The notes: generated by a model from the letters alone, not told the origin. A DNA stretch of 64,000 bases from Candidatus Gaiellasilicea maunaloa (GCA_024330215.1 JANDLU010000002.1:62001-126000), one strand, 5' to 3'; shown: positions 25,644 through 34,066, counted from the first letter of the stretch. Numbers and translations: made by a program.

Positions 25644-26267
25644 ATGGCCACCAATATCTACGTCGACGCCTTCAACCTCTACTACGGCAGCTTGAAAGGA
25701 TCGCCGTACCGGTGGCTCGACCTCGGCGCCCTCTGTGCTCGCCTGCTGCCCAAGGACCGGATCAATCGGATCCGCTACTTCACTGCCACCGTCAGCGCGC
25801 GGCCCGACAACCCGGACGCGCCGCAGCGGCAGCAGGTGTACCTGCGCGCGCTCGAAACGATCCCCGGCCTCTCGATCCACTACGGCCACTACCTCTCCCA
25901 CGTCACGCGGATGCCGCTCGCGAACCCGCCGCGGCGAGGCGCGCGCACGGTCGAGGTCGTGAAGACCGAGGAGAAGGGCTCCGACGTCAATCTCGCCACC
26001 TACCTGCTGCTCGACGCCTTCCAGCGCAACTGCACAGTTGCGGTCGTGATCTCCAACGACTCCGATCTCAAGCTCCCGATCGAGATCGCCCAAACCGAGC
26101 TCGGGATCAGGGTCGGCGTCGTCAACCCGCACCCGCCCGCGCGCAGAAGCCGTGCGCTTCAACCGACCTTCTTCAAGCAACTCCGCACGCCGACGCTCGG
26201 CGCGTGCCAGTTCCCCTCCCTGCTCACTGACGCGAAGGGTGAGATCCGCAAGCCGGCGCACTGGTAG
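25644..26267 (+). CDS. NYN-domain (LabA-like) protein
   Basis: 207 residues. The N-terminal NIYVDAFNLYYG, the central TEEKGSDVNLATYLLLDAF and AVVISNDSDLKLPIEIA give the Asp clusters of the NYN/PIN-like nuclease fold. These proteins are proposed metal-dependent ribonucleases or regulators. Stand-alone gene followed by a hairpin at 26293-26314 and then a gene-poor stretch. Confidence 0.82.
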   Translation: MATNIYVDAFNLYYGSLKGSPYRWLDLGALCARLLPKDRINRIRYFTATVSARPDNPDAPQRQQVYLRALETIPGLSIHYGHYLSHVTRMPLANPPRRGARTVEVVKTEEKGSDVNLATYLLLDAFQRNCTVAVVISNDSDLKLPIEIAQTELGIRVGVVNPHPPARRSRALQPTFFKQLRTPTLGACQFPSLLTDAKGEIRKPAHW

Positions 26268-26292
26268 CCGCCCGCTCGGTCCCAGAAACGCA

Positions 26293-26314
26293 GAGACCCG
26301 CCGAAGCGGGTCTC
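26293..26314 (+). terminator. Hairpin terminator after the NYN gene
   Basis: GAGACCCGC-cgaa-GCGGGTCTC, nine perfect pairs with a four-base loop, 25 bases after the NYN gene stop. No T-run follows, so it may act as a factor-dependent or simply stem-loop terminator. Confidence 0.65.
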
Positions 26315-26670
26315 GCACCCAGCCACCGAAGCGACTGGGGGAATACACGGACTCTAGCGACTCGGCGGACGGACTGCGAGTTCGCGACTCCTACGAGACG
26401 CGTACCATCGCCGCGCAATGGCGGGTTCACGGCGGGTTCAGGCCCGCTCGCGAATGCGAGAAACGCTGATTTGCAGGGCTGTTCCGCCCTCGCCATCATC
26501 ACTCGTAATGAAGGGGTCATCCTCGGAGCCGGGTCAAAAGGCGACCCGGTCGCGACCGGCAATACGTCGATCAGGGCGAGGTGCTGATACGCGCATCGGC
26601 CGGGGCGTGACGGCAGGAAGCAGGACTGACTGGCGCATTGGCGGTCGCACCGAATCGAAAAAAGCCTGGA

Positions 26671-26762
26671 AATCGGCATGTTCCGATGTTCCGGCTGGTC
26701 TTCAAGACCGGCGAAACCGGAGTAGCCCGTCGGTGGGTAGGTTCGACTCCTACGCCGCTCCG
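26671..26762 (+). tRNA. tRNA-Sec-like element, 5' part degenerate
   Basis: Anticodon loop CTTCAAG (anticodon TCA at 26702-26704) on a 5-6 bp stem (CTGGT/ACCGG), a long variable arm (ACCG...CGGT, 26716-26734), a perfect T arm (GTAGG, loop TTCGACT, CCTAC; 26737-26753) and a 3' acceptor strand GCCGCTCC at 26754-26761 followed by discriminator G. This is the layout of a selenocysteine tRNA. The 5' acceptor strand should read GGAGCGGC but none is found at the expected place; ATCGG/CCGAT (26672-26687) could be a D stem with an odd loop. It is probably a 3'-half remnant or attachment-site copy rather than a working tRNA. Confidence 0.5.
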
Positions 26763-26932
26763 CTCGGAAACAGGCTTTGAGGCGATCGCGATGGCCTTCG
26801 GATCGGCAAGGACGCGCTGATTCCGCCGGTCTTCCGAATCTGCGCGGCGCTCGATCTACCCCACCGCATGCCGCGTGAGACTGCGACAGAGCGACGCAAT
26901 CTCTGGTGACCACGAGAGTCGCTTCCTGATCC

Positions 26933-26952
26933 GACTGGCGCACGAATGGCGC
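26933..26952 (+). repeat. Long-range direct repeat, left copy
   Basis: GACTGGCGCACGAATGGCGC, identical to 32115-32134, with weaker similarity continuing about 15 bases downstream (aggatcaccgc versus aggagcaccgc). A partial third copy (gactggcgca-ttggcg) lies at 26627-26642. The pair brackets the transposase, copper-ATPase and CoA-transferase cluster. Confidence 0.6.
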
Positions 26953-27267
26953 CCGGAGGATCACCGCTGACGTCGCCGCACCGGATCCCAGCGGCCCAAC
27001 GTCCCCAGTGGATGCATTCCTACCGGGCCCGCCGCAGGCGCGCCGCGAGTGAGCGTTGCCTCAGGAGGAGGCGCGTCGGCATTTCGGGTTACCGGCTTCG
27101 GCACACTTCGCGCACCGGCCGTTCAACGAGCGTCTGAGCCGGTCGAGATCGTCGAGGGAGGTTGTCCCGTAGCTCGTGAACTTGAGGTGGCGGTCCTCCC
27201 GCCCTTGTCCGGTCGCTTCGCGACCGTGGCGAGTGCGAAATCGTCAATCGACAGGAGGAGGAACCGC

Positions 27268-27830
27268 CTGAAGACCGTATCGCTTGCGCAGGTTGGACAG
27301 GAGGAGCTGGCGCTGCCGCCGCGTGTGCAGGAGGCGCTGGGTGAGCTGGTGGGCTCGGCGAAGGAGGGGCTGCTGGCGCTGAGCGTGGGTGTCGGGCTCG
27401 GCGTGCTGGCGGAGCTGCTCGAGGAAGAGGTCGGCAAGGTGGGGCAGAAGGGCAAGCACGACCCGGAGCGCACGGCGGTCCGTCACGGTCATGAGGCGGG
27501 CGACGTGACGCTCAGCGGCCGGCGCGTCGGGATCGAGCGGCCGCGGGTGCGCAGCGCCGACGGCCGCGCGGAGGTCCGGTTGCAGACGTACGAGTACTTC
27601 GCCGACCGGGGATCCGCTGTCACGGTCGGTGCTGGAGCGGATGCTCGCCAGCGTCTCGACGCGGCGCTACCGGCGCACGCAGGAGCCGGTCGGCGCCGAG
27701 CTCGAGCGGGCAGCGCGGTCGACGTCGCGCTCGTCGGTCTCGCGCACCTTCATCGAGCGGAGACGGGCGTCGCTCTCCGAGCTGATGAGCCGAAGGGTCG
27801 ACGACGTGCGCCTGGCGGTGATACTACGCC
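27268..27830 (+). pseudogene. IS256/mutator-type transposase, truncated and frameshifted
   Basis: N-terminal part of an IS256-family transposase: VGQKGKHDPERTAVRHGHE, then GRRVGIERPRVRSADGR in the first frame; after an extra G near 27610 the reading continues as DPLSRSVLERMLASVSTRRY and RSSVSRTFIERRRASLSEL in the next frame. The expected catalytic DDE region is missing, because the reading stops matching after DDVRLAVIL. The start is CTG at 27268 behind AGGAGGAGG, probably a mutated ATG. No terminal inverted repeats were found. Remnant only. Confidence 0.8.
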
Positions 27831-27880
27831 GAACGCTCCTGAGAGACTTCGCGCGTTCTGCACTGAACCAAGTTTTGGCC

Positions 27881-28280
27881 TCACGAGGTACCTCCGGAGA
27901 AGCGGCGAAGCCGCAGTGAGTTAGTGACGACGAAGACCGACGAGAAGGCCATCGCCCCGGCGGCGACAATCGGGTTGAGCAAGCCAGCGGCGGCGACCGG
28001 GATTGCGGCGACGTTGTAGGCGAACGCCCAGAAGAGGTTGCCCTTGATCGTTTGGAGCGTTCTGCGGGAGAGACGGATGCCGGCGGCGGCGGCGCGGAGG
28101 TCGCCGGAGACGAGGGTGAGGTCGCTGGCTTCGATTGCGATGTCGGTGCTGGTGCCGATCGCGAGGCCGAGATCGGCCTGGGCGAGCGCGGGTTACGTCG
28201 TTGACGCCGTCGCCGACCATGGCGACGAGCTCGCCCTGTTCCTGGCCGCGCCCATTGCCGACTTCCACTTCTCTCGCTAA
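27881..28280 (-). pseudogene. Copper/heavy-metal P-type ATPase, C-terminal fragment
   Basis: The GDGVND hinge motif (VAMVGDGVND) is read in one frame and the following [20 protein letters not shown] and the last membrane helices ([36 protein letters not shown]) in another; the break lies at AACGACGTAACCC, near 28190-28200. The normal C-terminal stop is present at 27881. Everything before the hinge (metal-binding domains, phosphorylation site) is gone. Neighbouring transposase debris suggests rearrangement. Confidence 0.8.
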
Positions 28281-28327
28281 CATCCCACTGAGAGAACGAC
28301 GGTCAACAGAGAGCACAGAAGCGAGCG

Positions 28328-29596
28328 GTGACGGATCTCAACGGTGGGAATGGCGTCGATGCGGAGGCAGGCGGGCCTCTACCGCTGGAAGGGGTCCGGG
28401 TTCTCGACTTGACGCGTGTGCTGGCCGGACCGTTCTGCACGCAGATTCTCGGCGACCTGGGCGCCGACGTGATCAAGATCGAGGCGCCCGGAACGGGAGA
28501 CGAAGTGCGGTCAATCCCGCCCTACTATCCCGGTCGCGAAAGCCACTACTTCCTCGCGATCAACCGCAACAAGCGGAGCGTCGTCGTGGACATGAAGCAC
28601 GAGGACGGCCGCCAGGTCATCCTCGATCTCGCCGAGAAGTGCGACGTCGTGATTGAGAACTTCCGCCCGCGGGTCATGGACCGGCTCGGCATCGGCTTCG
28701 AGACGCTGAAGCAGCGCAATCCTTCGGTCATTCTCGTCTCGATAAGCGGCTACGGGAGCGACGGCCCGCTCGCCGAGAAGCCCGCGTTTGACCTCGTTAC
28801 ACAAGCGCGCAGCGGGATCATGAGCATGAACGGCGACCCCGACGGGTTGCCGACGAAGCTTGGGATTCCGATGGGAGACCTAGCCGGGGGCCTGTGGGGC
28901 ACGATTGCGGTGCTTGCCGCCCGGCATCGGCGGACGCTCAGCTCCGAGCCACAGCACGTCGACCTCAGTCTCCTCGAGGGGTTGATGGGCCTCCTCGGCT
29001 ATCTCGCTCAGTACTCGATGCTGACGAACACGTCGCCCGAGCGAGTCGGGAGCAGCCACCATCACATCGTCCCCTACGGACGGTTCGCGGTGAAGGACGG
29101 GCACATCGTTCTCGCGCTGCACGTCGGGTCGTTCTGGCGGCGCTTCTGCAGGGCGGTCGCCCGCGAGGATTTGCTTGAGGACGACCGCTTTCGGACAACC
29201 GATGACCGCCGCGACAATCGCGAGGCGCTGGAGGACATCGTCGAGCAGATCCTGCTCGAGCGCACGCGCGCCGAGTGGGACGAGATTCTCGATGCCGCCG
29301 ACGTGCCGTACGGGCCGATTCTCGACGTGCCGGAAGCGCTCGCCCAAGAGCAGGTCAAGGCGCGGGACATCATGGCCTCCTTCGACCATCCAGCTGCGGG
29401 CACGGTCGAGGTCGTCCGAAGCCCTGTCCGCTTCAAACATGGCGGCGATACATCCGCCTGCAGCCCGCCGCCACTGCTCGGACAGCACACGCGCGACATC
29501 CTTGCGGATGAGCTCGGCTATGACGATGCGCGCATCGAGAGCCTCCTGGCCGGCGGCGTGGTGCAGGACGGCGTCACGGTCGAGACGCAGGCATGA
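28328..29596 (+). CDS. CaiB/BaiF-family (class III) CoA-transferase
   Basis: 422 residues. N-terminal GVRVLDLTRVLAGPFCTQIL, IKIEAPGTGDEVR, and the catalytic Asp155 in KPAFDLVTQARSG; the C-terminal VPYGPILDVPEAL is also typical. These enzymes move CoA between organic acids (for example succinyl-CoA to mesaconate or formate/oxalate pairs). GTG 28328. Its stop overlaps the start of an IclR gene (ATGA), and the cluster continues with a second CoA-transferase and a MaoC-type gene, so it likely activates a dicarboxylate. Copy looks intact although both flanks are debris. Confidence 0.88.
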   Translation: MTDLNGGNGVDAEAGGPLPLEGVRVLDLTRVLAGPFCTQILGDLGADVIKIEAPGTGDEVRSIPPYYPGRESHYFLAINRNKRSVVVDMKHEDGRQVILDLAEKCDVVIENFRPRVMDRLGIGFETLKQRNPSVILVSISGYGSDGPLAEKPAFDLVTQARSGIMSMNGDPDGLPTKLGIPMGDLAGGLWGTIAVLAARHRRTLSSEPQHVDLSLLEGLMGLLGYLAQYSMLTNTSPERVGSSHHHIVPYGRFAVKDGHIVLALHVGSFWRRFCRAVAREDLLEDDRFRTTDDRRDNREALEDIVEQILLERTRAEWDEILDAADVPYGPILDVPEALAQEQVKARDIMASFDHPAAGTVEVVRSPVRFKHGGDTSACSPPPLLGQHTRDILADELGYDDARIESLLAGGVVQDGVTVETQA

Positions 29597-30429
29597 CCAA
29601 CGGCATGGCCGAGGCAGACGGGGGCGCTGACAGCGAGAAGGCGCCAGCGGTGGTCCGTGTGGTCAGGATCCTCGAGTACCTCGCCGAGGTGCGCCCCGAG
29701 GCGTCGCTGGCCGAGATCGCCTCGGCGCTCGCGCTCAACAAGAGCTCTTGCTTCAACATCCTCAAGGCACTGACGAACTCGGGCGTGGTCGTACGCGACG
29801 CCCGCTACCCGGTCTATCGGCTCGGTCCCAAGCTGGTCGCGCTGGGCGCTTCCGCGCGACGCAACTACTCCACGCGCGAGCTCGTCCGTCGCGAGCTGGC
29901 GCCCGTCGTCGAGGCGTACGGGCTCGCCTGCCTCGTCGCCCAGCTGCTGCCCAACGAGGCCGGCATCGTCGTGACCGAGCAGATCCTGCCGGCTGGCACC
30001 ATTGCGCGCACGGTCGAGGATGAGCCCCTGCCGGGCACGGTCATCACCGCGCCCATCGGACAGGTTCGGCCACTATCCGTGCCGGCGATGGGCCGTGCCG
30101 TTCTCGCGACGCGGCCGTTCGCTGCAGTCGTCGGGCTCATGAGCAACCTCGGGATCGGCGAAGGCCCTGAACTCCATGACCTGGCGGCGCAGCTCCAAAA
30201 AGTGCGGGCCGACGGGTTTGCAACTTCGATCGAAGAGTATCGGCCGGGAATAAACGCCGTGGCCACGACGGTCGCCGGTTGGGATCACGAGATCATCCTC
30301 ATTCTCTGCATGCTCGGGCCAGCCGACGTCTTCCTCGAGCCGCGCGTCTACGAGGCCGGCAGCGATCTCCATCAGGTCGCCAAAGGCCTCGAGTGGGCCT
30401 TGAACCAGAGCTACGCGGCGACCACGTGA
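29593..30429 (+). CDS. IclR-family transcriptional regulator
   Basis: 278 residues. Winged helix-turn-helix in residues about 17-80 (VRILEYLAEVRPEASLAEIA, LNKSSCFNILKAL), followed by an IclR effector domain with SVPAMGRAVLATRPF. It lies inside the CoA-transferase cluster, overlapping both neighbours by four bases, so it is co-transcribed with genes it probably controls. Confidence 0.85.
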   Translation: MTNGMAEADGGADSEKAPAVVRVVRILEYLAEVRPEASLAEIASALALNKSSCFNILKALTNSGVVVRDARYPVYRLGPKLVALGASARRNYSTRELVRRELAPVVEAYGLACLVAQLLPNEAGIVVTEQILPAGTIARTVEDEPLPGTVITAPIGQVRPLSVPAMGRAVLATRPFAAVVGLMSNLGIGEGPELHDLAAQLQKVRADGFATSIEEYRPGINAVATTVAGWDHEIILILCMLGPADVFLEPRVYEAGSDLHQVAKGLEWALNQSYAATT

Positions 30430-31718
30430 CCGACGCGACACGCATCCAGCGCGGACGAGCGCGAGCATCCGCACTTGCTCAGCTCGTTCACGACGGGGAC
30501 GGCATCTTCGTTTCGACAGGCACGGCGGAGCCCGCCCGCTTGCTCGAGGAACTCGTGACGGACGTCGCACCGGTGCGCCGAAACCTGCACCTGTTCCAGG
30601 TGCTGACGGGCTCGCGTGGACGTGTGCTCGATGCCCTGTCCCACGGGCACCGGCTGTCGAGCCCCGCGCCCGGACGTTTCCACGCGAGCGTTGACGGTCG
30701 CACCGTTGCGGCCGTCGAGCTCTCGATGCGCGAGTGCGCGGACGCGATCGAGCAGGGAGCGATCCGCATCGATGGGGCGCTCCTGACCGCCGTGCGAATC
30801 GGCGACGAAGGCTGGCCCGTACCCGCGACCGATCTCGCGGTAGCGGCGTTCGAGCATGCGCGGTTCCGCGCAGTCGAGGTGCTCGGCGGCTGGAGCGCGC
30901 GCCCAACCGGCCCCTCGTTCTCGTTCGCGGACGTCGACTACCTCGTGACGAGCGACGGCGCCGTCGGCGAACTCACGCCTGCTCCCAAGACGCCCGTGTC
31001 GCGCGTGATCGGGGAGTGCGTCGCCGAGCTCGTCCCCGACAACGCCGTGATCGAGCTCGGGGTCGGAGCAGCGCTCGCGTCGGTCGCCGAGTGCCTCGTC
31101 GAGTCAGGGCGCCCGCTCGGCATCCACACCGGACTCGCATCCGACTGGGTGCGCGAACTCGTCGAAGGGGGCGTCGCGACGCGGCTGCTTTCGTGCGCCT
31201 GCAACACGCCTGCAGTCGCCGCCGTTGCGATGGGATCGGGCGCGTTCGACGAGTGGCTGCGGCGCACAGGAGCGGTTTCGTTCGCGGATTCGCGGCACAC
31301 GCACGATGCGCAGCATTTGATGACGCTACGGCCGTTCGTCGCGATCAACTCCGCAGCGGCGGTCGCACTTGACGGGCGCGTCGGGCTGCCCGCGGGCACG
31401 ACGGCCACACATCCGCCCGGAGGACTGCGCGACTTCGCGCTCGCCGGCATGAATGCGGGGCTCTCGATCATCGCGATGACCGCGCGGTCGCGCGACGGAC
31501 GATCCCGGATCGTGGACGACCTCGGGCGGGTCCATCTGCCGGCGGGCCTCGTCACACATGTCGTCACCGAGCACGGCGTCGCCAACCTGCGCGGGAAGCC
31601 GCGCGAAGAGGCACGCGCTGCGCTGCTGGCGATTGCGGGCCCTCCGTTCGATTCGGACGTCCATGGCTCGCCGGGTCTGACGGGTTCCGCCATCGACACC
31701 GCGGAGGTGAAAGCGTGA
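30426..31718 (+). CDS. Acetyl-CoA hydrolase/4-hydroxybutyrate CoA-transferase family protein
   Basis: 430 residues from GTG 30426. DGIFVSTGTAEPARLLEELV at the N-terminus, IGECVAELVPDNAVIELGVG in the middle, and the C-terminal HVVTEHGVANLRGK, a strong family mark. Relatives include acetate-, 4-hydroxybutyrate- and itaconate-CoA transferases. Together with a MaoC-type hydratase the arrangement recalls itaconate degradation (CoA-transferase, itaconyl-CoA hydratase, lyase), but no lyase gene is present. GTG overlaps the IclR stop. Confidence 0.82.
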   Translation: MTDATRIQRGRARASALAQLVHDGDGIFVSTGTAEPARLLEELVTDVAPVRRNLHLFQVLTGSRGRVLDALSHGHRLSSPAPGRFHASVDGRTVAAVELSMRECADAIEQGAIRIDGALLTAVRIGDEGWPVPATDLAVAAFEHARFRAVEVLGGWSARPTGPSFSFADVDYLVTSDGAVGELTPAPKTPVSRVIGECVAELVPDNAVIELGVGAALASVAECLVESGRPLGIHTGLASDWVRELVEGGVATRLLSCACNTPAVAAVAMGSGAFDEWLRRTGAVSFADSRHTHDAQHLMTLRPFVAINSAAAVALDGRVGLPAGTTATHPPGGLRDFALAGMNAGLSIIAMTARSRDGRSRIVDDLGRVHLPAGLVTHVVTEHGVANLRGKPREEARAALLAIAGPPFDSDVHGSPGLTGSAIDTAEVKA

Positions 31719-32005
31719 AGGCTTCGGCACCACTAGACGGGCCGCTCGTCGACCCGCAGGATCTCGAGAAGCTCCGCTCGCGCATCGGGCAGCGAATGAC
31801 CGTCAGCGCCGAGCCCTATTTGACCGAGGCGACACGCGACTCAGCTCGACGCTGGGCCGCCGCGACGGGGGATCGAAACCCGCTCTGGCACGACGGGGAC
31901 TACGCACGCCGCTTCGGCTATGAAGACTCGCTCGCGCCGCCGACGATCCTCTACGCCTTCGACAAGCAGTCGATCGGCTACCGCGGGGGTCTCCCCGGCC
32001 AGTAA
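31715..32005 (+). CDS. MaoC-like (FAS1-type N-terminal hot-dog) dehydratase, truncated
   Basis: 96 residues. The visible part (IGQRMTVSAEPYLTEATRDS, RRWAAATGDRNPLWHDGDYARR, LAPPTILYAFDK) matches the N-terminal hot-dog domain of MaoC/FAS1-type dehydratases. The reading ends at GGLPGQ with TAA, well short of the usual 140-170 residue domain, and the long direct repeat lies 110 bases further on. The gene was probably cut by the rearrangement that left that repeat. ATG overlaps the CoA-transferase stop. Confidence 0.7.
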   Translation: MKASAPLDGPLVDPQDLEKLRSRIGQRMTVSAEPYLTEATRDSARRWAAATGDRNPLWHDGDYARRFGYEDSLAPPTILYAFDKQSIGYRGGLPGQ

Positions 32006-32114
32006 CCCTGCCGGTTTTATCTTCTGTGCGACGCTTGGTCCTCCGGGCCACGGTCCAGCAGTTTTGCACCGTAGAGTCGCAACGTCTGTGCGCACGCGGG
32101 GCGTACGTCAAGCT

Positions 32115-32134
32115 GACTGGCGCACGAATGGCGC
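32115..32134 (+). repeat. Long-range direct repeat, right copy
   Basis: GACTGGCGCACGAATGGCGC, exact copy of 26933-26952, 5.2 kb away in the same orientation. It lies just after the truncated MaoC-type gene. Could be an attachment-site scar or a recombination junction; no integrase is seen between the copies. Confidence 0.6.
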
Positions 32135-32203
32135 ACAGAGGAGCACCGCCCAATTGCCCTGTCGTCGAAGAGTTCACCTGCGCTTTGGACGACGTGCGGC
32201 TGT

Positions 32204-32401
32204 CTACGAGGCGGCCGCACGCGGGCGGCGGCCGCGACGCGCCACCGAGTGACCACCAATCGACTCCGCCTCTGCGTCCGTAACGTCGAGTTCTCGAACA
32301 CCCTTGCGCGCATCACGGAACGTGATCCGAATCGTCGCACGCTTGCCGTCCGGAATTTCATCGCCACTTGTGTCGGACACCAGAACCGTCTTCTTCGCCA
32401 C
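32204..32401 (-). CDS. Small basic conserved protein
   Basis: 65 residues from GTG 32401, chosen because GAGGAGG lies five bases upstream. Reads VAKKTVLVSDTSGDEIPDGK, then RITFRDARKGVRELDVTD and ends in a basic tail (VARRGRRPRAAA). The layout of a compact beta domain plus basic tail resembles small nucleoid-type or Lsr2-like proteins, but I cannot assign it. Intact among broken genes, so probably functional. Confidence 0.6.
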   Translation of the reverse strand: MAKKTVLVSDTSGDEIPDGKRATIRITFRDARKGVRELDVTDAEAESIGGHSVARRGRRPRAAAS

Positions 32402-32451
32402 CAGCTCCTCCTCGTTCGTCGATTCCCGATCGAGCTTCTGCATTCGAGGCC

Positions 32452-32733
32452 CTACGCAAGCCCGAGCCAGGTGGACGATTTTTGCGGCGCAGAGACGGCA
32501 AGCATGCGATCGCCGGGCGAACAGAGATTGACGATCGCAGACTCGAAGGCGCCGGTCCCCGAGCAGCACCTCCGCAGTCGTGCGATGCACCTCTCTGCAG
32601 CCGCCCGAGGACACCCTCGTAGACGATCCGGAAGTTGGGCTCCCGATGATGCAACACCGGCTCCGAGAGCGCAGCCAGCACCTGCGGCGCACGGGCGTCG
32701 CCCCGGCGTGAACAGGTACCGCTTCCGCGCCAT
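32452..32733 (-). pseudogene. Class V aminotransferase (serine/alanine-glyoxylate type), N-terminal remnant
   Basis: Pieces of one protein occur in three frames: RKRYLFTPG, then PQVLAALSEPVLHHREPNFR and IVYEGVLGRLQR, then TGAFESAIVNLCSPGDRMLA with AVSA. In this order they match the N-terminus of alanine/serine-glyoxylate aminotransferases, including the SGAFE loop. At least two frameshifts are needed and the PLP-lysine half is missing, so it is dead. Confidence 0.8.
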
Positions 32734-32802
32734 CCGCGCGTTATCCGTGGAGATCGTGCACCGGGCCTCGATTCACTTGCGCCTCGGCTGGCGGCCAAAT
32801 GC

Positions 32803-33067
32803 CTACCGCTGAAGCCCGAACGAAACGCCCGGTTGCCGGGCATCGGGTCCGTGACCACCGCCGTCGAACCTCGCCCTGACCGCGAGAAAGGAGCCCCGCC
32901 GCGCGAATCGCAGCGTTCCAGCTCCCGAAAACGCGTTGAACGGTCTGACGCGTGGGGTGATCGTCAGCGGCGCGTGCCCAATCGAAGACGGTGGGCGCGG
33001 CTGAGCTTGCGTCGATGCCAGAGGCTCGATCGCGTACACGATGTTTTCGTGCGTCCACTGGAATCCA
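32803..33067 (-). pseudogene. Remnant of a protein with a homing-endonuclease-associated (HEAR-like) repeat
   Basis: WTHENIVYAIE and LWHRRKLSRA and PTVFDWARAADDHPTR with FGSWNAAIRAAG follow one another on the minus strand but in different frames. The pattern W-x-I-x-A-I-x-x-W...P-T...D-W-A-x-A...F-G-S-W-N-A-A-x-R-A-A-G is a DNA-binding repeat found beside endonucleases and sigma-like proteins. Two small frameshifts break it. Family call moderate. Confidence 0.5.
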
Positions 33068-33119
33068 TGTCGCTGTCCTGACCTCGTCTGGCTCGGGGCT
33101 CTCGTGTGGACCAGACGGC

Positions 33120-34066
33120 TCACGCCTCGGCGACCGCCCCGAGCTCGACCAGGTCGAGCCAATGCCGCCAGCGTTCGTTCACGCCGCGCACGGTGTCGAG
33201 GTACGCCTTCTGCAGCGTCAACGTCACGGGGCCGATCCCGAGCTCGTGGTCGTCGATCGAGCGAACGGGCGTCACCTCCGCGGCGGTGCCGGTCATGAAG
33301 ACCTCGTCCGCGAGATAGAGCTCGGAGCGAATCACGTTCGTCTCCTCGACGATGTAGCCGAGGGCCTGCGCGAGCTGGATCACCGTGTCTCGGGTGATCC
33401 CGGGAAGGATCGAGCTCGAGAGCGGCGGCGTCGCGATCCTGCCGTCTTGATGACGAAGACATTTTCGCCGGAGCCGTCCGCGACGTAACCGGCGTCGGTG
33501 AGGAGGATCGCCTCGTCGTAGCCCGCGCGTTGCGCCTCGACGACCGCGAGCATCGAGTTCAGGTAGATGCCGGTTGCTTTCGCGGCGTGGGGGATCGTGT
33601 TGGCGCCGACGCGCTTCCAGGTCGAGATAGTGGCCCGGATCCCCTGCGTCAGCCCCTGGTCGCCGAGGTAGGCGCCCCACGGCCAGCTCAGGACGGCGAC
33701 CTCCACCGGATTGCCGCACGGGGCGACGCCGAGCGCGCCCGCGCCTGAGAACGCGATCGGTCGGATGTAGCACTCCGGCAGGCCGTTCGCGGCGACGAGC
33801 TCGAGGATGCCCGCCCGAACCTCGTCGACCGAGTAGGGGAGGGTGAGCGACACGAGCTGGGCCGAACGGGCAAGTCGCTCCAGATGCTCCCGCAGCCGGA
33901 AGACGGCCGTGCCCGCCGGCGTTTCGTACGCCCGGATCCCCTCGAAGACGCCGGTGCCGTAATGCAGTCCGTGCGCACCGACGTGGACCTTCGCGTCGTC
34001 CCACGCGACCAGGCCGCCGTTCATCCAGATGAAAGACGTGGGCTCGCTCTTCCCACTATGACACAA
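33120..34066 (-). pseudogene. ilvE: Branched-chain amino-acid aminotransferase, single-base frameshift
   Basis: Class IV PLP aminotransferase that makes or breaks Leu, Ile and Val. WMNGGLVAWDDAKVH, GLHYGTGVFEGIRAYET and the PLP-lysine in HAAKATGIYLNS are in one frame, up to GSGENVFVIK. The next part, GRIATPPLSSSILPGITRDT and the C-terminal half, is in another. AAGACGGC should be AAGGACGGC: one G is missing near 33446. The start is uncertain: TTG 34066 or ATG 34024. With one base restored the protein is about 310 residues and normal. This could be an assembly error in an essential gene, or a true mutation. Confidence 0.85.

Larger units (their letters stand above)
26315..27267. other. Gene-poor scar region
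   Basis: Nearly 1 kb without a convincing gene. Contents: a tRNA-like stretch with CTCGTAATGAAGGGGTC near 26498-26519 (resembles the anticodon/variable part of a tRNA-Thr 3' half); a hairpin CCGGGTC-aaaaggc-GACCCGG at 26529-26549; the tRNA-Sec-like element at 26671-26762; and the 20-base repeat at 26933-26952. Open frames here look random on both strands. The stretch looks like debris from integration events at tRNA genes. Confidence 0.5.

Noticed and set aside
26224-26964. 246-codon minus-strand frame over the scar region
   Set aside because: It crosses the tRNA-like element and the NYN gene end, and shows no family pattern.
26933-32134. Complete integrative element between the direct repeats
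   Set aside because: No integrase, replication or transfer genes lie between the copies; only metabolic genes and debris.
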